Assembly (NCBI GenBank): GCA_027924585.1
Contig: BSBM01000964.1
Location: 5,859,501 to 5,923,500, forward strand
Origin: Larix kaempferi
Lineage: Eukaryota > Streptophyta > Pinopsida > Pinales > Pinaceae
DNA length: 64,000 nucleotides
Direction of reading: 5' to 3'
The stretch's first letter is position 1. Each line of letters opens with the position of its first letter. The translations under genes were made by a program, and so were the position numbers. Shown here in pieces: positions 10,603 to 22,900 of this stretch. The notes below the pieces were generated by a model. The model did not search any database, had not been told where the DNA came from, and saw only the letters and a list, made by a program, of their open reading frames with translations.

Positions 10603-11229
10603 AGGAAAACACACATAACTACTGACATGCCTAAAATAACTACAGACAGTGCGGAAATCTACTACAGAATACAATGTCGATGAAATCAAGACATGTCATG
10701 CACTCATGTAGGCTAAGTATAACCATGTAATCCCTAAAACTCTTTGTTTTATTTTCAAGGTCAAATCATCATCCCATAAAATAGTTATTTCTGAATCTGA
10801 GGACAACTTTTAAGTTAAATTGGTGGCAAGGTTCATATTACCTCACAAAATCATGATTACCCACCCTCGGCATGTCAGAATAGCAATCTCTGCATCCAGT
10901 CACCATATTTCCTAATGATCAGAGTAGAAGTGCAATGCACAATTATGGAAAGAAATGCAAGGTTCAATAATGGAAAGGAATGTGTAAGGTGGCAAGTATA
11001 ATTCGAAATGATCGGAAGAGGCATGTGAGAACAGCTAAATAAGGCAGCATAGTCTAAAAAAAAGACCCAGTTTTGCAATACGAGCTCTCCAAAAGAAGGA
11101 AAACTGAAAGTTCAAGTCATCACTCAGCCAACAAGCTGCCTTCGAACCTGTGAATCAATCCCATCCAATTAAGGTAAGTCGGCCACACTCGAAGTTTTTC
11201 ATTTTGCTGAGTATAGTAGAAAATTCAAG
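10603..11229 (+). other. Spacer between repeat array and downstream ORF of the gypsy element
   Basis: No coding signal, repeats or motifs seen. A short AAGGTAAGTCGG near 11,172 could be a splice donor for a subgenomic mRNA of the downstream ORF, but no acceptor could be matched. Confidence 0.4.
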
Positions 11230-12701
11230 ATGACAAAGGGGTTCAAAAAGAGTAAACCAGAGGATCACAAAGACATTTATGAAAACCCAAAGGTTTTATC
11301 AATACTTCGTAATGCAGGTTGGATGCCCTTCATCTCATAGCTGAGAGGGTCTAATACAGAGGTGGCTTTAAAATGTGCAAGAAACTTGAAGCACATGAAA
11401 GATGATCAGTTTGTCACCTGGGTTAGGGGAATTCGTATCAGACTGAATGAGGAGGCAATTGAAAAATCCAAAGGGCTAACCATGGGTCTACACTGGACCA
11501 AGGAAGACAAGGAAGCCAACCAGAGTGCGAAGGCATTTTTCTTGGGACTTGGAGAATTTTATGAAGAAGACAAAAATGGAGTCAAGAGGGTCACTATGCC
11601 AGCACCTTGGGATGAAGTAGTTGCTATCGTTCAGAAATATGTAACGTGTACAGGGAGGCTGAGCTACGTCCCTCTCTCCCACTTCCAAATTCTAGATATC
11701 CTGAGGCACAGGATCCATATCACACCGAATAACAACATCAACATTCCTTATTATCTTCTCCTATCTCTGGGAGAAATGAGAAAAAAAGTAGGTGAAGGAA
11801 AAGAAGATGCGTTAGCCCACCATGGGCTAATCAAATTGATAATTCGTGAAGAATTAACAATGCAGGTTCCAGAACTTTCATGGGAGGATTTTGTGGTAAT
11901 TTCAGCATATGATGTGCAGAGAATGATGGGTACACCTAATGTAGCATACCTCTAGCTTCAGGGTAAAAGGAAAAATCCACTTCCGTATCAGGAGCCAAGA
12001 GAAAGATTGACCTTGATAGTGATAACAAAATTATGGTCAATACCCTGATTCGAATAAAACATTCAAAAGACACCTCCTGCCAAAAGGAATCGGGAGTTTC
12101 CACCAGCAAGCAAGGGGCGAAACGACAAAGTAAGAGGATCCCACAGTAGTCCAAGAAGGAACAGGAAAAGAAGGAATATGCAAAGAAGGAACAGAGAGTG
12201 GCCAGCACCATAGTTCAAAACGTATCTAACGATGATGACGATTGTGTAGAACAGAACGAACCAACCACACCTGAAGAACAGGATGATGACCAATGGAACC
12301 CCACTGGTCAAGATGTAAACCCTACTAACCAAGATGTAAGCCCTGCTAATCAAAATGTAAACCATGAATCCACTGACTGGCTAACTGAGGAACTGATAGA
12401 ACTAGCCAAGGTCAGGGAAGAGTTGGCAGCATTAAAAATTGAGGCATGAATATAGAGAAGCCAGGCAGCTTCACCAGCAAACCCACTGTTTTCACATGAG
12501 AAAACCCAGATATTAAAGACGCAACAAGCATGGGAATTGAAGCTGGAAGAACAACAAAATGCGACACTGAGGGAGAAATTGGGCCAAGCTCAGAAAGACC
12601 AGAAAATAAAGCAATTAGAGGACACATTGACTACCACTACAAAAATCTATGATGAAATATTACAACTTAGACCCCGTCCAGAATCTATACGCTCTACTTA
12701 A
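11230..12701 (+). pseudogene. Extra ORF downstream of pol (Athila ORF-like / env-position protein)
   Basis: ATG at 11230 (MTKGFKKSKPED) opens a frame running to TAG 11953, with one stop TAG at 11338; 242 codons. Features such as LRGSNTEVA, WVRGIRIRLNEEAIEKSKGL, LSHFQILDILRHRI and LSLGEMRKKVGEGK resemble the plant-transposon protein found in the env position of Athila-type elements (moderate confidence, from memory of the pattern). After a frame change, 12198-12701 reads an acidic Asn/Asp/Gln-rich linker with QDVNPTNQDVSPANQNV repeats, then a charged coiled-coil-like tail (LKLEEQQNATLREKLGQAQ), with stops TGA 12447 and TAG 12453. No signal peptide or membrane segment is seen, so an envelope role is not supported. 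Confidence 0.6.
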
Positions 12702-12718
12702 AGGAAAAGTGGGGAAGG
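12700..12718 (+). other. Candidate polypurine tract of the gypsy element
   Basis: AAAGGAAAAGTGGGGAAGG begins at the stop of the downstream ORF. If real, the 3' LTR starts within the next few bases. It cannot be confirmed without a second LTR. Confidence 0.4.
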
Positions 12719-13082
12719 TTCCTACTGTAGAGGTTAAAACAAGGCATGTCTCTGGAATTGAATAATACAAGGGAATTTGTGGACACTTCTTTGGACTACA
12801 CAGAGTTGGAAAAGGATCAATTGTGGACACAACGAAGAATATCTTATAGATCACATACAGTGCTAACACCTCTAAAGTTTGTACGTCCCCTGGTCGATAA
12901 TTAAAGTATGCTCCTGGTCTAGCTCCCCTAATTAGCCATCCATTCCTAGAGACCGCCACATGCCATACCTCTAATCCTAGATAGTGTTGCTGAGTAGTTT
13001 GCAATAAAAAATGCATATGGTAGAGAAACAAATGTGTTTGTACAAGACTATCGGAACACATTAAAAGTAAATGACACAAAGG
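12719..13082 (+). other. Possible 3' LTR remnant of the gypsy element
   Basis: No ORF on the + strand. Position after the purine tract suggests LTR sequence, but no copy exists in the window to compare. It meets an unrelated old direct repeat at about 13,083. Confidence 0.3.
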
Positions 13083-13282
13083 AACTATGTTGGTGATTGT
13101 CGGTGTTTCTTATTTGTGGATATATTTTTTTTAAATTAAAGTTTTGATTAAGGTTGTGGGAATATGTTTTGTACCTAAGAATGTCATCTTAATGATCCAT
13201 ATGTGAATAAGTATGTGTTCATGAACATTTTTTGAATGAAAATCATGAAATTTGTGTAATTTTATAACCACTATGTCATTAA
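13083..13282. repeat. Direct repeat unit A, left part
   Basis: Matches 19,440-19,650 (GTGTTTCTYATTYATGGRTG, GTACCTAAG, ATGTGAATAA, TTCATTA). Its right part is 18,991-19,310, on the other side of copia copy 2, which split it at ATTAA. Confidence 0.7.
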
Positions 13283-13927
13283 TGTTAATTTTTTAGAATT
13301 TACTTCAATCTGATCTAGGATATTAACTGAGAGAACAACATGTATAGCATATCTACAACATATCAATCATGGACACAATAATGCAAGCACACAAGAGACA
13401 CAAAGTTTACTTGGGGAAAACCATAAAGGTGAAAAACCCCAATAACTTCCTCAGAGATAGATAGAGCAATGATACAACCCAAGCATAAGAGATAGACATC
13501 TCCTAGCAGCAGTGTCTCCTCCTCCACAAGTGCGCCAGTCTCCCGAGGGTCTGAGAGAGAATAGAATGATGAAATAGAGTGCCTCCCGCACTCTATTTAT
13601 ACTTGACTTGACTTACCTAATAACCTTTACTAGGTCAGGCTTAACTTAACCACATTACATAATGCTGACTGGGATGACACCCAATAGGGTGGTCTAATAA
13701 CCCTTTGACCCACATGGCCAACCCCCAATAGGGTGTTCTAATAATCCTTCGACCCACATGACTTATACAGGGCCGACCCCAACAAGGTGGTCTAATAACC
13801 CATCAAGTATAAGTTACGACACCTACAATATAAATGACGACACTTCCGTATAGAGGAATAATAACATCTCTATAGGAATACAATATACATATATGAAATA
13901 CATTCCGAAGTTACATATACATCAACA
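13283..13927 (-). repeat. 3' LTR of copia copy 2
   Basis: 645 bases. Exactly 44 bases shorter than its partner because it has one 44-bp TATAGAG...CTCTATA unit instead of two. Confidence 0.95.
13572..13598 (-). promoter_or_regulatory. TATA-linked hairpin, copia copy 2 3' LTR
   Basis: AAATAGAGTGC (13,572-13,582) and GCACTCTATTT (13,588-13,598) with loop CTCCC on the + strand; TATAAATA read on the - strand. Confidence 0.6.
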
Positions 13928-13936
13928 CTCCTTATC
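13928..13936 (-). other. Polypurine tract of copia copy 2
   Basis: GATAAGGAG on the - strand, directly before the 3' LTR. One C/G-to-A/T-type change away from the tract in copy 1. Confidence 0.6.
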
Positions 13937-14020
13937 ATCATAGCATTGTCCTCTTCAGATCATCTCATCGTCCACGAAGCACAGCCCAGATGCACATCAT
14001 CCAGCACTTACACCACCGAC

Positions 14021-14245
14021 ATGGGAGAACACATCTACGACCATTCGGGGAAGACTCCAGCCCTTAATTTTTCACCATGGGAGAACACCTCTACCACCAT
14101 GTGAAAAATTTCTTCAGCCCTTACATCTACACCATGGGAGAACACATCTACCACCATGTGATAATGGCTCAGCAATTACATCACGACCATGGGAGAACAC
14201 ATAAACCATGTCAGAAAAGCTCATGTGCATCTGTATCTTCCAGAC
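14021..14245 (-). repeat. 57-bp tandem repeat in copia copy 2 3' region
   Basis: ATGGGAGAACACAT recurs at 14,021, 14,077, 14,134 and 14,189 (spacing 56, 57, 55). Same position in the element as the 50- and 88-bp arrays of copy 1, but unrelated in sequence. Confidence 0.88.
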
Positions 14246-14262
14246 TCATCACTTCCCTTTGG

Positions 14263-15533
14263 AAGGAACCTTGATCTAAAGTGCACCAAGCCTCTCTCTG
14301 AAGTACTCAAACTACACTCTGGCCAATGGATTGGTCAATACATCTGCAACCTTCTCATTCGTCGCAACATACTCTACTTCAGCTGTACTCAGTGCTACCG
14401 AGGACTACTTCCTGCTAAACCAAGAGATCACACCTGATCCCATATTGAAGCAGCACCCAGAAGTGGTCTTCCTATCTGCAGCACTGCCTTCCCAAACTAA
14501 ATCAACATAACCCTGCAGGTTAAACTTTTGATTCGCATCATACTTGAGCCCATAGTAAACTGTACCCTTTAGGTACCTCATAATATCCTTTACAACAACT
14601 AGGTGAACATTCCTTGGATCTGTCAGGAACTGGCTCAATGTGTTCACCGCAAAGAAAATATCTAGTCTCGTGTTTGTCAGGAACATCAAGGACCCAGTCA
14701 TCTAATGATACATAGTGACATCAACCGGCTCAGATGAAGCAACACACTGAAGCTTCAGTTTCGATGCCATAGGTGTGTCCGTGTCCTTGTAGTCCATCAT
14801 CCCAAACCTCTTCAGGATCTTTATTACATACTTCCCTTCTCTAAGGAAGATTCCTTTTGCACTCTGCCACACCTCCATGCCAAAAAAGAATAGTGCATCA
14901 TCCCTAAGTTCTTCATCTCGAACTTGCCAGCAAGCTTCTGTTGCATGTCGACAATCAATCTATCTTCACCTATAATTAACAGGTCATCCACATACAAAAG
15001 TAGTATCACTGGATTGCCTTCCTCAACCTTGTAGTAAAGGTTGGAATCCGCTTTACTCTTGGTAAAGCCCAAACTGGATAGAAAGCTGTCTATCCTACCA
15101 TACCAAGTTCTGGACATTAATGACTCCCCTTCATGTGTCTCAGAACCAAGTGGCTGCTCCACATACACTTCTTCTTCAACTACACCATTCAAGAAAGCTG
15201 TCTTGAAATCCATCTGGTGTATCTTCCATTTCATCATTGTAGCTAGATAAAGTACGGATCTAATGGAAGTGTATCTGGCTACAGGGGCAAAAGTTTCTAT
15301 GCTACCACTTGCAGCATTCTTGATCTTGTAGATCCTCTTGGAGGTCACTACAGACTCCCCTTCAGGTCTTGGGACTGCATCCAAAACATCTTCATGATCG
15401 ACTAGTAGTCCTCGATCATGACATTCTTCTGAGATCCTGGGAACTCCAATATCTTCAATATTTTCAATAGATAACTTTTTTGCTGAACAAATGTTGTAGT
15501 CCTTCTTTTGTAGGTGATGGTATACGATCTTTC
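14263..15533 (-). pseudogene. Copia reverse transcriptase-RNase H, broken (copy 2)
   Basis: Begins right after a splice-acceptor-like TGTGTAG (15,534-15,540). Reads HLQKKDYNICSAKK, LDAVPRPEGES, YKIKNAASGS, then jumps to TFAPVARYTSIR (in-frame loss of about 20 residues), QMDFKTAFLNGVVEEEVYVEQPLG, a second loss of about 16 residues before RTWYGR, and the catalytic box LLLYVDDLL. A base indel near 14,885 shifts the frame. After a poorly kept piece, 14,701-14,405 reads TGSLMFLTNTRLDIFFAVN to ISWFSRK. RNase H then lacks 219 bases between STAEVEYVA and the ADVFTKPLA-like end, removing the CDNQ region. Damage sites differ from copy 1, so both decayed on their own. Confidence 0.88.
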
Positions 15534-18284
15534 CTACACAACAAGTCAAATTGCATGATTAGAAAACATCTCATAGTTTTCAAAACAAATTCTTACACAT
15601 AAAGAAATATGTCATACAGTCATGCAATTATCTTAGCCAATGCTTCAATACAACATTTATCCATATCCTGTAACTTTCTAGATGCCTTCCAATCTCTACC
15701 AGAACATTGCTAAGAGTGTGCACAACTCCCAACATGTCAGCAAAGAGGTTTCACTCTAGATAAGTACCAATGGAATGTTGTACAGTGCCATAGGCCACTT
15801 ACCCATCACATGCATATTAGTAGTATACTGTTCATTAATGCAATTATTCTAATATGCATAATACACAACCTAAGTCTAGGAACATAAGCATATACATCAT
15901 TGAACAACATTATTTAAACAAACAAATATGTAAGAAATGATAATTCAAATACTTATCTTTGTTTGTTTGTTGATTTGACTCCCTATGAATCTTTGCAACT
16001 CCATTTTGATGTGGATTGAGAGAAGTGGTCGACTCCCTCTAAATATATGCATCCTTGTAGAAACTACTAGAGTGTGCTCCCTCTTGATCTTTGCTTCCTG
16101 GATTACCTGTCCTTGAACTTATATCCATCCTCGATCACTATGCATGATTACAAGTATCATTATTGTGATATCCTCGAGATCTCATACATAATCATACATT
16201 TATTAGTATATTCTCAATACTATCAAAACACAATAATCTTAAGCATGTATCTAGTCATGATCATTTCAAACAGAAATAATAAGCATTAGTATTCAAGGAC
16301 TCTTATGGTTAGTCATATCATAAATTAAAGTAAGAAACATAATATTCCTAAACCCGTGATTACTCAAACCTATACTTTCATGACTCTTTTGGTTAGTCAT
16401 ATCATTAATTAAGGTAAGAAACATAATATGCATACACCCATGATTATTCAAACCTATGAATAATCATTATCAATCATGCCATGTATACTTATATAAGAGA
16501 TCCTATCACAAGTAGGATTCTAACTTGATATAGGAAAAACATACCTGGATTAGCATGTTAGCTAGTTATGTCTAACATACCCACAGTATATCTTCTTGTT
16601 CTCTTCAATGACTTGTGCTAGTAACCTACATATCTCATAAGTTAACCATTATAGAATCAAGTTATACATACCTCGTAAATAGATCTTCTATGTGATCCAT
16701 GGCAATGGATGAATCTTTGTCTTCATGTCACCATGATCATATGTTCTTGAACTAGAACATGATTTGTCTTTCTTGGTGTACCTTTTATGTTAGTGGACAA
16801 CATAAACCTCATACAACACCATAATGCATTAGTACAATCATAAGTGTCAACACCCTAATCAATGAATATCTTCTATCATGCATTCATAATTTTATTAAGG
16901 TGATACGACAAGTGTAAATTTAATCAAGATTGTACTAACCGTAATAAAATGAAGACAAACATACCATAAACTATGAACAAATATAGGAACATGCCTGGAT
17001 GAGTCATACCTGTTGAGATTGCTTGTAATCTTCTTATGTAAGGCCTTAGCCTCATCTCCTTCTGAAATAGGAACTTCTTCACTTATGCAGGTGACCAATC
17101 CATTCTCTTATAGGATTAACCCAATCCACTTGATTTGCAGGAACTGGATCTGGAGCTGGATTAGGGTTTGTCAGAGAAACCCTAAAAATTCAAACTTTGA
17201 ATTTCAAACTTCTGAAAGGATAGAAAGATGCGCCTTGATGAGCTAATCAAGCTAGTATGTTCAGAATTTGAAAACTGCAAAATTGCAACCCTCAAATTTG
17301 CCTTTGAAACTTTCGGATTCATTAGACATGACCCCAAACTAGGGTTTCATAAATCCCACCCTTCTTCCCAATCAAAAGGTTCGATCCAAAGCTCTAAGCT
17401 TCTATTTTTCTAAGGAGCTTCCAGCCATGGTCACAGATTTCAAAAATTCCCATTTTTGTAGAAGCCCTAATTTTCCACTTTTTCGATCAAAGTCCCAAAC
17501 TAGGGTCTGATCAAGCCCAGCCTTCTGCCCAACCAAAAATTCTGATCTTGGTCTTTAAATTTCAATTTTTATGAGTAGCATTCAGCCGTGGTCTAAGATT
17601 ACAAAAATTTCATCTTTCTCTGAAACCCTAAATTTTGAAAGTCATGAATGAAGGTGCTCAAAAATAATTCTGTTTTGAGAGAAATATGTACCTAATTGTT
17701 TCTAGTGTAACTCCAAACTTTCCTATCCACTGGGTCTAAAAATTCTCCCTGTGGTATCCCGACTTATCATATTTCCATCCCCATAGTTCTGACCTCAATT
17801 GGATTCTCTGAGAGATAGTTATGCCAGGTGTCGCAACGTGACTTGTTTATGGGATAAAACAGGAGAGCGAAATTGTACAGCATGCCACTTGTCACCGATT
17901 CAGTTTCGGCTTCTCAAAATGCTATTTGAGAAATTACAGTCAGTGCACTACCTATCACTTTTTATGAAATTTCATTTGGAGCTTCCTAGCCCGAGTTATG
18001 ACCTTTTTTCCATGGTCACCTATTTATAACTAAGATCTGGAAGAGGCAGAAACCCTATATTGTACAGATCATAAATCACAAAGTACAATGAATTAGATGT
18101 TTTCCTTTGGACACAAGGTACATGGGTATCTTAGCGTAGCCCTGTACAATTTTCAGACCCTGAAACCTCTCCTAAATGTATTTATAGCGAAATTTATACG
18201 ATTACTGGTTTTTGCTATATCAAGCCCTAGCTTTGCAATTGCAACAAGTGTCATACATGCCATACCATGCCTTCTCTCAGGCTA
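15534..18284 (-). other. Copia copy 2 leader and intron-like internal region
   Basis: From the PBS down to about 17,100: untranslated leader with no gag ORF. From 17,098 a short frame reads VTCISEEVPISEGDEAKALHKK, matching the decayed copy at 1740-1830 in copia copy 1, and ends at CAGGTATGA. The rest down to the RT acceptor is AT-rich and collinear with copy 1, including GTATGT donors and purine repeats. This is the full version of the leader deleted in copy 1. Confidence 0.65.
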
Positions 18285-18296
18285 GCTCTGATACCA
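18285..18296 (-). other. Primer binding site, tRNA-iMet type, copia copy 2
   Basis: TGGTATCAGAGC on the - strand, abutting the LTR end. Known complement of the 3' end of plant initiator tRNA-Met. Confidence 0.95.
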
Positions 18297-18985
18297 TGTT
18301 AGTTTTTTAGAATTCACTTCAATATGATCTAGGATCTTAACTGAGAGAACAACATGTACAGCATATCTACAACATATCAATCATGGACACAATAATGCAA
18401 GAACACAAGAGACACAAAGTTTACTTGGGAAAAACCATAAAGGTGAAAAACCCGAATAACTTCCTCAGAGATAGATAGAGCAATGATACAACCCAAGCAT
18501 AAGATATAGACATCTCCTAGTAGTAGCTTCTCTTCCTCCACAAGTGCGCCACTCTCCCGAGAGTGTGAGAGAGAATAGAATGATGAAATAGAGTGCCTCA
18601 CGCACTCTATTTATGCTTGACTTGACTTGCCTAATAACCTTTACTAGGTCGGCCTTAACTTTACCACATAACATAATGTTGATTGGTCCGACACCCAATA
18701 GGGTGGTCTAATAACCCTTTGACCCACATGGTCAACCCCCAATAGGGTGGTCTAATAACCCTTTGACCCACATGACTTATATAGGGCCGACCCCAACAAG
18801 GTGGTCTAATAACCCATCAAGTATACGTTACGACACTTACAATATAAATGACTACACTTCCTTATATAGGAATAATAATATCTCTATAGGAATACAAACA
18901 CTTCCGTATAGAGGAATAATACCATCTATATAGGAGTACAATATACATATATGAAATACATTCCGAAGTTACATATACATCAACA
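18297..18985 (-). repeat. 5' LTR of copia copy 2
   Basis: 689 bases, begins TGTTGATGTATATG and ends ACTAACA on the - strand. Two 44-bp units, three GGGTTATTAGACC repeats, TATA box, hairpins. Confidence 0.95.
18586..18612 (-). promoter_or_regulatory. TATA-linked hairpin, copia copy 2 5' LTR
   Basis: Perfect 11-bp stem AAATAGAGTGC (18,586-18,596) / GCACTCTATTT (18,602-18,612); loop CTCAC differs from the 3' LTR loop CTCCC. Confidence 0.6.
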
Positions 18986-18990
18986 ATTAA

Positions 18991-19310
18991 GTTTAAACCT
19001 GAATCATGGTCCAAATGTGTGAGTACTGAGTTTTAAAGATGTGATTATCAATTTTCAGGGGTTTGATTATTGATTACTCGCTTCCAATATTGGAATTTTG
19101 TTTTTCCAAATTACACTATCACTTTTATAATGTATAATTATTGGATTTCACAAGTCACATCAACTCTTATATAATGATGACATATATTTCTTAGTGAATT
19201 TGCATTCAAAATGAAATACCTCATACAAGTTGAACAAATGCATTAAAATATTTTCATTTTCATTGATATTCAAACCATATTACATAATGGTTACTTGGTA
19301 GAAAAATATT
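18991..19310. repeat. Direct repeat unit A, right part
   Basis: Matches 19,655-19,990: TTTAAAC, TTATAATGTATAA, ACATATATTTCTTAGTG, AAATGAARTAYCTCA, TTYAAACCATATT. Continues unit A past the copia insertion. Confidence 0.7.
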
Positions 19311-19439
19311 CCAAGGCACATGCATCAAATAATATCTATGAATTTCTCTTAAATCTCATATCGTAGACCAATAGAGAAAAGCTCACTATGTTTCTTCAAT
19401 TATCCCTTAAGAAAGTGTAGCTATTAGGAACTTGCAATT

Positions 19440-19990
19440 AATGGATGTAATCAATTTCCAGTGTTTCTCATTCATGGGTGATTTTTAATAAATGTTTTGA
19501 TGAAAGTGGTAAAAATAAGTTGTGTACCTAAGTACAAAAATTTCATGGATATAATGTGAATAATTATATATTCATAAGCTATTTTCAATGCAAAATCATG
19601 ACAGTATTGTAACTTCATGACCACCAATATTTCATTACATTTAAACTCACTAGTGAGAATCTAGACTTAAAATATGGTACATAAGTATGAGTATTGGTTT
19701 TCAAGCGTGAATTATTAGTTTCTAATTGTGTGACTATTGGTTTCCAAAGTTACACAACTTTATAATGTATAAGTATTATATTTCATAAGTTTAATATGTG
19801 TTCCTAAATAACCACATCAAGTCCTATAGAATTACGAAATATATTTCTTAGTGTATTTTTGTTTGAAATGAAGTATCTCAAATAAGTTGAATGATACATT
19901 AAAATATGTTCCTTTTAATTAATATTTAAACCATATTGAAAATGTTTTAGTTGGTATAATAAACATACTATGGATTTTTTTGAAAATCAA
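19440..19990. repeat. Direct repeat unit B
   Basis: About 550 bases, a diverged copy of unit A (13,083-13,282 plus 18,991-19,310), not interrupted. No coding potential. Origin unknown. Confidence 0.7.
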
Positions 19991-22900
19991 AATGTATAAC
20001 AAGATTATTTGTGAATAACAACAAAATAAAAGTTTCAAGGCTAGCTAGGAGAGGACAACGATGTTCTATGAGTTCACTAGTGAAGAAGAATGGGGGGGTA
20101 TACCTATGCCCATTCATAATCTAACTCCTAATACTCTTTCCTTTTATTTATTTATTACCCTTATGTTATTTTAATCCTTGATTTAAGAACCTATAAATCA
20201 ATGTAAAGAGAATGCGAGCTAAGACTTAGTAATTTTAATACAAAGTGCCTAAATCCAATATAGAAACAACCACCTCCTAACTTTGAGGAACTAAAATAGG
20301 AATGGATGAAATATCCTCCTTCACACTTCATTATTGTATGCACTGAAGAAAATTTCAAGCTAGAAAAAAAGCAGGTTTTTTAAGGAAGGAAGAGTTTCAT
20401 GGATGTCTTATCCAAAGAGGGTTTCATCCCATAGAGTAAAGTTGTCCCATCAATTAAGTGTTCTACAATTCCCTAAGGGCTTGGGTAAGGAATTAGGCAG
20501 GAAGAGCCATCACATGAATTGTTAGGCCGAATATTTGGGTGTTGAAGTGTTGCACACATCCACACCTTAAGGAAATGGTAGGGTGTCTTAAGCAAGATAT
20601 CAAGATATTGGGTCCAAATGAGGATCTAGAATGGGGATGAACTCCTTAGTTGAAAGACTTTCTTATTTTTAAAGACTTTCTTATTTTCCCTTCATTCAAG
20701 TCAAGTGATTGTGACTTGGAGTGTTGTGTCTTTTAATCAAAGGCATGCTTCGATTGGATCTTTTATCAACAAGTCTAGGTGAAGGTGATTATGCAAATTG
20801 TACACTATTCAAGAGGTTCGAGGATCCAGTAATAGGTTTGCGAAAAGGAGGAAACTAACAAACTTGATCCTACAAAAGAACTGAGGTTAGACTAATTGTG
20901 TAAGTGAGTGTTCTAAGTGTTGGACCTTTTCAATGGAGATGGAAGACTAAGGTAGAGTTACAATTTTGTAAGGTAGATCATCATAGTATATATATGCATA
21001 TAATCTCTAAAACCTAATAATTATATCTCTTTATACTTATCAAATTTAAATCATTTTAAATTAAATCTTATTTTTAATTTAAATTAATTTTATTTTTCAA
21101 TGTGTATATATAAAAAGTTATATAAATTACATTATATATATATATATATATAATTTTAAACAAAAATATATACATAAATAATAATAATAAAATATGATTC
21201 GGTTGAAAAAAAATATATATATATGTAAAAAACAAACAAACAAAACAAAATTTACCTCTCACACCCGCGCTTCTTCCTCTATAGAATCTCATCGATCCAC
21301 AATATGAGTGACCCATGATTTGAGCAACCCAACCATCAAGTATTTGAGACAACTAGTGACCCGACAAGAAAGCAGTGGGAGTGTCTCGACAAACAATCAA
21401 TGGGAGAGGCGATTTGGACTAGTGGATACTAAGGAGAGCAGAGTTTAATTTCGGCAGGGGACAAGGAGGCCAAGGAAAGCAACTATAAGAGGAGAAAGAA
21501 ATTCCTCCCAAGTCAGTGAGTACCAAGCCTTAAATCTTTTTTATTTGACAAATTTAAAAATTAGGTTGCAAATCACTATGGATTAATTGCTAATTCGATT
21601 TTCCAAGAGGGTTTCATTGCTAATTCAATATACATTGGGTTTTCTATCTTCCTTTCAATACCTTGCACTCCATCATTTGGAAAACCTACAATATCATTTG
21701 GTATCTACCATTTGCAGGACAAAATACCAAACCCACTTTTCCAATGTTGTTTTAAAACACCAGTGCTTGCAAATTTTGATTGTTCCTCCTTCTCAATTCA
21801 ATGCAAACCCTAAACATAGAATTCAACTAAATAAAACTTACGCTAATTAACTCAGGTTTTAATCATGTCAAGGTTATAATTTCCTTGTTGACATTTCCAA
21901 CTATTTACTACATTTTTCAAAACATGAGTATTCCCAAAGAATGGCTTCTAAAACCTCACATATGTCATGGTCCTCAAATAATTTCTCAACTCCCTCCCTA
22001 CAACATGGGGAAGGAAGATGAGGAAATAAGCTAGAGAAGCAAAGATAAAGTGTAGTTGAGCTAGATGCATTCATGAAAGCATTTTATATTTTTCTTCTCC
22101 CAAATTTTTTCATTGCACCCAAACACATTATAAGAAATTGTAGCACTCCCTCAAAAAATATTTATAGGGTGGTCCTAAAGTCAATACTAAAAATCCACTT
22201 ATTGCTTATAGTAAGGTTTGTAGTCATTAGCCAAGTCAACGTAAGATGAAGTGTTTCAATTGTTTTTATGAAATAATATTCTTTGGCATTGGCATCATAA
22301 GACAACCATGTAAACCTATAGTTATATGTATAATATTTACAACAAGCTATCATTTTACCAATTTTGGTTCTTTATGCTTAGTCTATGAAGGGCACAAGTT
22401 GCAACATATAGTCTCCTAGAAGGGTGAAAATTTTCATAGTTGTGACTTCACTATATATCCTATTGATGTTTCATTATAGTTAGTTAATCCTTATAATACA
22501 ATGCTTTTTTACAATAAATATCCATGGTATTCTCTTTCACAGTTGAGAAAGTGATAAACCCTAGGTCCCCTTTCCTACATTTCTTCATCACCATATCGAA
22601 AGGGGATAATATAATGAATGTATTTTGCTCATTGTATTCATTAGGTAGAAAAGATATATTATATAGTTATTTGCTTTGTTTTCTTGCACCTCTTGATTTA
22701 ATGCAAGTGGATATGATAATTCATTTCACATAGTGCAAATAGAGTATGGATGATGGTGAAGGTTGTTGTGTCAAGGAAGAATCCTAAATTTAGTTGATTG
22801 AGGTTAAGCACAAAGTTTGTGCATTTGTTGCAATAATTAAATCACACACATGGACTACCATAAATATCATTTTAATGCCTTAGTGCATCACTAATTCTTT

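Larger units (their letters stand above)
1..12701 (+). mobile_element. Ty3/gypsy retrotransposon, Athila/Tat-like, 5' part outside the window
   Basis: Order seen: retropepsin tail, RT, RNase H, integrase, tandem repeats, then an extra ORF downstream of pol. The RT block FGLCNAPTTFQR and the downstream ORF fit the Athila/Tat group of plant gypsy elements (family knowledge). The element is split by a copia insertion at 409-6905. The 5' LTR and gag lie left of the window. The end given here is the stop of the extra ORF; a purine tract follows, but with only one end present the 3' LTR cannot be delimited. Seven in-frame stops in pol show that this copy is dead. Confidence 0.75.
13283..18985 (-). 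mobile_element. Ty1/copia element copy 2, complete with LTRs
   Basis: LTRs at 18,297-18,985 (5') and 13,283-13,927 (3'), perfect 5-bp target duplication ATTAA at 13,278-13,282 and 18,986-18,990, PBS and polypurine tract present. Same family as copia copy 1: LTRs, leader, intron-like internal region and RT-RNase H are collinear. It also lacks gag, protease and integrase, so this gap belongs to the family and not to one damaged copy. Confidence 0.95.
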
